Shown here piece after piece: positions 36,701 through 45,700 of a stretch of DNA of 64,000 bases. This DNA comes from Lineus longissimus. Lineage: Eukaryota; Nemertea; Pilidiophora; Heteronemertea; Lineidae. Numbering within the stretch: the stretch's first letter is position 1; each line of letters starts with the position of its first letter. The DNA is taken from NCBI RefSeq assembly GCF_910592395.1, contig NC_088323.1, forward strand, positions 15,113,501 through 15,177,500. Reading direction: 5' to 3'. The translations under genes were made by a program, and so were the position numbers. The notes beneath the pieces are model-generated. The model was given only the letters and a program-made list of their open reading frames with translations, made no database searches and was not told the origin of the DNA.

Positions 36701-39700
36701 CAAACGCGTTAAGGGCATCAACGAAATCTTGAAGAATCTTTTGTTGACAAGCAAATAGACAGTGTTGCCATCTATTAATAGACCCCTATAATGATGGCAT
36801 ATTTGAAGGACTTAGAGCGCTAAGGACACAAGTTGTTTTTTGAAGAACAATTACTGTTGACATGCAGATAGAGAAGACAGTCGACACTAGTCTTAGAGTC
36901 AATATCAAGGTTGTTTCTAGTCAATTTGGCCTCTCTAATAGGACACCTCTCTGTTAAGGACAATATTTGTCAATCCCGAGGGTTTCCCTAAGGGCTGTAG
37001 CAACCAAAAGATATTAAAAATTCTCGTTTGGGGAGGAGGGGGTCAGGGGTCATTATATTTTTTTGTGCCTCGTAAAAAAATTGAATTGGGAGGGGGTTGG
37101 AGGAGAAGCTATATTTCATTTCTATTGGCTTCACTTTAATTTGCTACCGCCCCTTTAAGAGAGGTTCTCATGTAGCTGGTTATGAGAACGGGAGCATTAG
37201 AAGACGCTCCTCAGATATCAATGCCACTTTGAACAGGTCTTTACTCACCTCGTGATCATAAGAAAGATCGACTTTTGATCCAACCATGGCCACGTTAAGC
37301 TCATTACCCATCCAACTGGAAGACAAAATCTACCATCAGCAAAAAATAACAAGAGCAAGTCGGAAATGTCAACTTAGAATTCACATACCCACCGTTCATA
37401 CCGTTTCTCGAACTCAGCGCTCTTCATCGGCCGTTCTTCTGTCTATCCCAAAGGCCAATGTCATGTCAGTCGGTGGTAGAGCATTTTCAATTGGAGCCCC
37501 TCAGCTGTGGAACAAACTTCCTTCAACTGTTAGGAACTGCGGCTCTCTGTTATCTTTCAAGGGACAACTTAAACATTTGCTTTTTAAAGAGGCCTATCAA
37601 GCGCTTTGAGCGGCCAGTTAATGGTTGGATACTGCGCTATATAAGACTCGTATTATTATTATTATTACATATAACTGATAATATGACGTCAGTGACACAT
37701 TACAGTAGAACCTCCCGTAGCGGACACCTCTCTATTAAGGACAACCTCTCTATTAAGGACACTAGTTTTGGTCCCAAATTGGTTCTTTCCATTCAATTTG
37801 ACCTCTCTAATCAGGACACCTCTCTATTAAGGACAACACTTGTCAGTCCCGAGGGTGTCCTTAGCAGAGAGGTTTTACTGTATTGATATTCTCAACAAGG
37901 ATTAAGGAGATAGTCTGCTAGGTCCTGCGGAGGAAGTGAAACTGACAGGGCCACACCCTGAGAAAGCCCAGGAACAACAAGGCATGCACTCAGGTGGAAC
38001 CGGGAGGGAAGATACTGCTCTAGAGCTTTCTTACTCGAGAGTCAAACTAAAGTCTTGACAAAATCTCCGGAGTCCTCTAACAGATTTCTACGTTAAGAGT
38101 TCCAAATGTAAGGATCCTGGGCCAAGTTTTATGCCTCGAAAGACAGTTTTTTGGGTTTACTCGAGGCCTGCAGACGGTGTCCAGGCCAAGGACGATATGG
38201 CGTTGACCGACAACACACGAGGCTTGGAAGAACTGGATAAAGTGGACCTGAGTGGAGAGAATAGCCCAGGGCAGAAATCTAAGAAAGACGAGAATCTCCT
38301 CCCCTAAATAGACATGGTGGTTTGCGTTACAACTTCTCACAGATGTAGGACAATGCTGTCTGTCTTCTCACGGGAAGTTGTGAGAACGAACATGAATAAT
38401 ATGAGTCCCGAAGAAACCGTAGCGGATGATGATGAAACAGTCGACCATCTCCAGTATTGTGAGTTTAGATAACGTCATAGTTTGAGTTGATGTAACGTCA
38501 CCCACCTTTTCCTGATCCTGGTGTTAAAGATGGGAGCCTCGTATCGGGGGTTGGTACCGACCAGTAGGAGATAGTCTGCCTCCTCCACTCCACTGATAGT
38601 CGTGTTCAACAGATAATTGGACCTCAAATCGGTTCTGAAAACAGTCATCATTGTTTGATTAATATTACATTCAGAGTCAAATTAATCCACGAACAAAAGA
38701 TACTATCAGAAAGTGCTCAGAGTAAGGCAATAAATGGTCAAAGGCGTCTGACACTTCTCTTCCAATCAACCTTGCTCTTAAGCCAGTCTGGAAAAAACAT
38801 CAGTTAATGAATAACTTAAAGGGAACTGGAATCGCCGAGCGATTTATTCAACTTTTCGACTTTCACCGCCCGAGAAAGTCAAACTTCCAACTTCCTATTC
38901 GAGGTCAGATTTGTAGCTCCGCCCCCAGTGCCCGAGCATGCGCAGTTCAATTTGTTATTATTGAGAATCATGTGAGAATCACGTGAGTCATGCGATCTTT
39001 CATTCATGAGTTTTCGTAGTAAATTCCATAGTAGTGACGTCACTGAATGATTGACAGCTAGGCGCCATGTTTCATTTATGCCTCGTTCTGATCACCCGAT
39101 ACGCGGGAAATGAAAACGAGGTCATACGAACTGGCTTGGCGGTTTCAGTTCGCTTTAAAGCGAATTTCGTTCGAGCAATATGATGCCCTTTGGGTGCCTC
39201 AGTTGGTATCAAAGCTATTTATGCATCATCAAGTAATACGTGAGTTTCCTGATAGAACCCTATTACAGGCCCTATTGTCCACATGTTCATCAGGCCGAGT
39301 CTAGCTTACTGATCTGTGCTGTACTCATAAACAGAAGAGAGTGAGTTTCTGAATGGAACCCTATTGCTGGCCCTATTGTCCACATGTTCATCAGGCCGAG
39401 TCTAGCTTACTGATCTGTGCTGTACTCATAAACAGAAGAGAGTGAGTTTCTGAATGGAGCCCTATTGCAGGCCCTATTGTCCACATGTTCATCAGGCCGA
39501 GTCTAGCTTACTGATCTGTGCTGTACTCATAAACAGAAGAGAGTGAGTTTCTGAATGGAGCCCTATTGCAGGCCCTATTGTCCACATGTTCATCAGGCCG
39601 AGTCTAGCTTACTGATCTGTGCTGTACTCATAAACAGAAGAGAGTGAGTTTCTGAATGGAACCCTATTGCTGGCCCTATTGTCCACATGTTCATCAGGCT

Positions 39701-42700
39701 GAGTCTAGCTTACTGATCTGTGCTGTACTCATAAACAGAAGAGAGTGAGTTTCTGAATGGAGCCCTATTGCAGGCCCTATTGTCCACATGTTCATCAGGC
39801 CAGATCTAGCTTACTGATTTACGCCAGACTTTTAAACAGGAAATGAGAAGATGCATTTTCACCACCCGAGAAAATGTCAAAAAATGGCTGAATGGCTGGT
39901 CGTGTATAATCTCCTTTAAGCCAACAATCTTGCACTAACGACCCGATACTGATAGGGGCTCCAGTGAGTGGTGCTGTCAATCCGAATGCCTCAATCACTT
40001 TTAATACAGAAAAGGCCAATTCTCCTTTTCCGAAATTGAGTTGTACTAAAAGTACTTACCCCGCCCCGTTCATCGGGAATATCTCTTCCGTACAGAGGCC
40101 CTCGCTGCCTAGTCTGTTCATGAAATCTTTGAGTACCGTTAACGACTCTGCGTCACAGAACCCACCAGCAACCGCTGAAATCTGGTTACCTTTGGCAAGT
40201 TTCAACTGGAAGGAAAATGTGTGAAATGAAATATCGTACCAAAAAGAATTTTGATGCGAGAATGTACACATTTGTAATCAGATCTGAGACACTATTTTAC
40301 TGATTCGCAAGGAACAAACTCAGCCACAAGGTTATATAATGAGCCATATTTGAAAAATAGGCCAAGGAATAGCCCGCAAGCACCAGCCACCCCCACCTCC
40401 CCCCACATAACAGAGGACTCCTTCCCACATAACACAGGTAGCCTAGAATCCAATTATCACAACCCTACCTTTTCAGCCGCTTGGACAAGCGCTTCTTCCC
40501 AATCACTGATGGTCAGGTTGCCGGTAGAATCTCGCACCATCGGTGATGTCAGTCGTTGACGTTTGAGTCCATCGTACGAAAAGCGAGTCTTGTCCGAAAT
40601 CCACTCTTCATTCACCTCCTAAACAGAGAAGATGAAAATGAGATTTTAACAAGTTTTAAGACTCAAAACAACCCTGATGACACAGACTTCATACTACCCC
40701 CTCAATATTCAGCATACGTCCAGGCCCTGAACTCCATTTCGCAAAATAATAGCATTCAAATTTTTGGTCATTTCTCACAAAAACTGCAAACACCTAAATA
40801 AAATGTAATATTTCATCTTAAACGTCAAACTCCCTGGTACAGTGGAACCTCCCTTAATGGACACCTCTCTATTAAGGACAACCTCTCTACTAAGGACACC
40901 AGCTTTGACACCTTTCTATCAAGGACAACCCCTCAAGTAAGGACACTTGGTTTGGTCCCAAATTGGTTGTTTCCATTCAACATTACCTCTCTAATCAGGA
41001 CACCTCTCTAGACCACACAGAGAACCATTTTTTCATGAAATGAAGAAAAGGCCGGACTAGACCACAGACAGAGCTAGATTGCGCATCGCAACTCCACGAA
41101 TGAATCTGACATCACGTGACGTACATACCTCATTGAGTCGCGGGATAATGCGCATGACTTCATTTGTTCGGTGACTGACTATAATATTGCAACCAACGGC
41201 GTCCATTACATCAACACTCTCGGTTTTCCTGAAAATATACAAAACAGCAATTTTTTTCAAAACAATTACGATTCACTATCTGATGTTTTCAGTGTTCGCT
41301 CGGTACTTGGAAGAATTTCACCAGGGATTTACAGATGCGACTTCCTGAGTTACTAAAACTTCTTAACCAAGAGTGAAGCGCTATTGTTTTCTGTTTTCAA
41401 TTATTCTCTGCGTGCCACTATTGTTAGGCACCAATTGGACTACCGTAGCACCTCTCTGAAGGACACCCTCGGGACTGACAAGCACTGTCCTTAATAGGGA
41501 GGTGTCCTGATTAGAGAGGTCAAATTGAATGGAAACAACCACTCTGGGATCAAAACTAGTGTCCTTAATAGAGAGGTTGTCCTTAATAGAGAGGTGTCCG
41601 CTAAGGGAGGTTCCACTGTACCACAAATTTTGGCAACATTTTAAAATCTTCAACGTGCTTACCTTGTTTCCCATGGCCTAGCAGTGAAGGCATATGGTTT
41701 GGAGGTCAGAGCTCCAACAGGACACAAGTCTATCACATTCCCGGAAACTTCGGACCCAAATAATTTCTCCACATATGTGCCAATTTGCATATCGTTGCCG
41801 CGGCCAGTCGTGCCAAATTCTTCAACGCCAGCAATTTGATTGGCAAACCTTGAAGATAAAAATAGTACAGAATAATTGAAAAGCCACGGACGTAATACTG
41901 TAAATCGCAAACTTTTTACAAGGGTTTTATTTTTGCAGATTTCACGAAATGAAAATCGCCAAAAATTTTTTTGTTTTTTCTAAATGGAAAGAACTTTCAT
42001 AACCGGCCAAAAACAAAAATCTTCACCCATTGAAAAATAAGAGGCTCCAATGAAACTTGCCAAATTTTGGTGGTTGACAGTTTGGTCTTTTTGAAATGTT
42101 TAAACTGCCAGGAGTGTTAATAGTAATATAAAAAATCCCGTCACGCAAGATCCATTCTATCGTTATGACGTCACTTGCTGTCTCTGTCAGCTTATCCCGT
42201 TGACGTCATTGATGCCATCAGCTGTGTCGTTAACTCTTTGAGTGCCCTTGACGGAAAAGTCCGATTTTTTTATTCATCCTCAAAGCGCCCGTGATGTAAT
42301 TTCTGATTTTTTTCATAAGTTCATCACACGCACTCTACAAAAATCTATGAAAAGTCAACTTTCTTATCGGTGATTACTGCCTCGGCTCCGATTGTCTCAA
42401 CCTGATGTAAGATGCCACACGTTCGGTCATAACTCACCTAACACATCTCGTACAATGAATACATCTCGTCATAATCGTCTTAATCAACGGACCGATATTT
42501 TTATCTTCGACGCCACGCTTGCCTGAAAATGTGTTGTCGACGAATCGACTCCTGTCGCTTCCGAACGCCATGGATTGATCCTGGAGGTCACATTCACCTC
42601 CCTGATCACAGATAGGACAATCTAGGGGGTGATTCACCAACAAGAACTCCATCACACCCTCTCTGGAGAAAAAAATTGAGGATGAAGTTAATTTAATCGT

Positions 42701-45700
42701 CTGGGCTTGAAGAAATGGGCAGCTTTTTATAGCATTCCGCGAAGATGACGTCACTGCAGCTGCTGCCCTCTATTTCCCCATCGCTGAATTACAGGCAATG
42801 TCGGACAAACATGCGGTTTCGTAATGGACTCAGGCTTTCTAACTAGGGCAGTTAGATTCAATCTGGCACATGTCCGCGTGTTGGAAATACTACATAATTG
42901 TTCTGAATATTTCTCTCTCTGACTCTATGGTATCATTCATGCTAAAAACAATGCAGGGTCAAAGATAATTGACTTTGAAATAAGCTCAAATGCGTAGAAA
43001 AAAATTGAGGATGAAGTTAATTTAATCGTCTGGGCTTGTAGAAATGGGCAGCTTCTTATTGCAATAGTTTGTTCTTCCTCTGGCTCATCAGTAAACTATT
43101 TTTAAACCTGTTTTCCAATTTTGTTTCAGGTCTCAGATTGCAGAAAAACATGTTATTCATTATAAGTGACTGGGCAGCCGACAGCTGGGGAATATTGCCC
43201 TTAAAAATACCAATGGTCCTTTAAGATACTATTTTGGCGTGAAGAGCAGATATATTGATAACCATCAAGACTTAGACTTCATAATATTTTGGTCTGTGTA
43301 TAGCAGATTTGTTAACCAAGATGATCAACTGAGTAACATTTTTTAACTTGACTTGATCAGCAACTTTTATGTCAGTGACTGAGAAGTGTCATTTGCAACA
43401 TGAACGTTGAGCTAGGAGCAGTTCCGGCTCAGGTGCTCAAAAGATCCGCTCCCTTCTAAAGATCAGAGGGAGCGGCCTATGACCATATCAGATGATAATG
43501 ATAATGATAATAATGTGTCATGCTTCCCACCGACAAGTCCTTGCTAAGCATAAAAAGGCTACACTTTATTTGCTAATCACATCACATAACCTTAGTTAAA
43601 CTCGAACATTGAAAGAACTGGGTGGATGCGAACCCATGACCTCTTGGCTACGAGTCCCGCCAATCAAACTAACCTGGCTTTTCTTGAGACTTCAGAATCC
43701 GTTTTCACTCTCATGCCGTTCATGACCGGCATGGCGCACGATGCTTGCGGCTGAAAGATACACAATAACGTCAGGATTACACTTGGATGAAACGCCTAAA
43801 TTCTAGGACAGATTCCATCAAATGGGAACACACTAGATAGGACCATGTGTTCCCATCAAAATGTCTTAGATGGAGTTTCTCTTTCACAGATTTGTGTTGA
43901 CGTTAAATGGAAGAATCTATGACAAGGAATTGATACGGAACTGGAGGTAAAGGTTGTCTCACTCAAACCGCTCGGGTGGAGCTAAAATGTTGACCAAAAC
44001 TGAGATGTAGCCGAGGTTGTGGCCAATATTTTAGCTCCACCCGAGCGGTTTGGGTGAGACAATCAACACTGACAGTGAGGTATCAATTTCTATTCTAAAA
44101 CGTCTCAAATTAAATATATCGAATAATGTGGTTTGAAATGCTTCCACATTTTGCACCAACCCAAGCAGTAACCGCTGAATTCAAAACGAGGCTTTGTTTG
44201 CGCATAGTGCATTTACACTGTAATGTGCGGTTCATTCTAACCCAGGTGTTTTAGAATAGTTATATCCTATTACAAGAGATCACACTTTAGGCAGAAAAAT
44301 CCTGGGTTTTTCTCAGAGTACCACGCCCCCTATGATAGGTGTATAGTACCCCCAGGTATATGGCACGGCTTAACCAGGGAGGGAATTCCTTTATGGCCCA
44401 GTGGTTGGCGTGTTGGCCCCAGTGTGGAAGTTAAGCAACGTTGAGCGCGGTCAACCTTTGGATCGGTGACTGGTGCGTATAATACAACAGGAGACTGTAC
44501 TAACCTTAGGTGATCTCTCCACCTCTACCAAACACATCCTGCAGTTCCCGGCAATGGGTAGACGATCATGGTAACAGAAACGCGGGATCTCCACCCCAAC
44601 CATCGCGCATGCCTGCAATACCGTAGTCCCAGGATCGCAGAGGACCCGTTTGTCATCGATGAAAACTTCCACTTTTGCTGGCTGTGTGGTGTTGCTGCGA
44701 GCTGAAAAATGAAAAATGATCATTTTAGGTTCTTTTAAAAAAAACTTGCTCCTCTGCGAATTCATCTCTATCAACATGATGTCTTTCATGAAGAAGAATA
44801 TGACCACTTCTCATTGGCTGCGAGTTCACATCTTCCCTCATCATTGGGGGTTTAAAATCCAAATTAAATACTGGCCAATTGGGACTGGTCAACTCAGTAC
44901 AGAAATCATGGGCCTTGGGGGTTTACAGGGCTTCTGATTGGTCAATAGCCCTTTGTCAGATACACTTGTACCACTTTTAAAGGTGGAGAAAAAAACCACA
45001 GGTTTTTACACCTTTGACTGTAAAGATGGTTTGTTTTCCTGACCATAGGTGGTACAAGGGTATCTGGCAAACCAAGGGCCCTATATCTCTTGCTTGATGA
45101 AAGTATACAGTAGAACCTCTCTATTAAGGACACCCACGGGACTGACAAATGTGTCCTTAATAGAGAGGTGTCCTGATTAGAGAGGTCAAATTGAATGGAA
45201 ACAACCAATTTGGGATCAAAACTAGTGTCCTTAATAGAGAGGTTGTCCTTAATAAATAATAGAGAGGTTGTCCTTAATAAGGAGGTTGTCCTTAATAGAG
45301 AGGTTGTCCGTAATAGAGAGGTGCCCACTAAGGGAGGTTTCACTGTATGTTTAGAAGGCATATTTCTTCAGCTGCTTGACTTGGAAGCGATACAAGTCAA
45401 AACAAAAAAATAACTCTATGACATGTCATCAACCCCTTATTGTTTGCCTCATTGGAGCACTCTTATTAGTAAACAACCTTGGTAAACAGACAGGGTTTGT
45501 ATTTTAAGGTAAATTAGAAATTATTGGGTTGTACTTATAATTCCCTCGTTGTTAATGAACTGAATGTGTTTCTGTTTTCAGCAAAGGACAGACATCCGAC
45601 TTCGTGAGATGTTGGAAGAGGAGGATTATCCTGGAGCCATCCAGTTGTGTTTAGAGTGTCAAAAAGCTGCCAGCACATTCAGACACTTCCATTGCATCAG

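Noticed and set aside
37286-37609. Host gene of 107 codons
   Set aside because: The C-terminal part matches non-LTR reverse transcriptase tails and its first codons overlap NDUFS1 exon 10 on the other strand.
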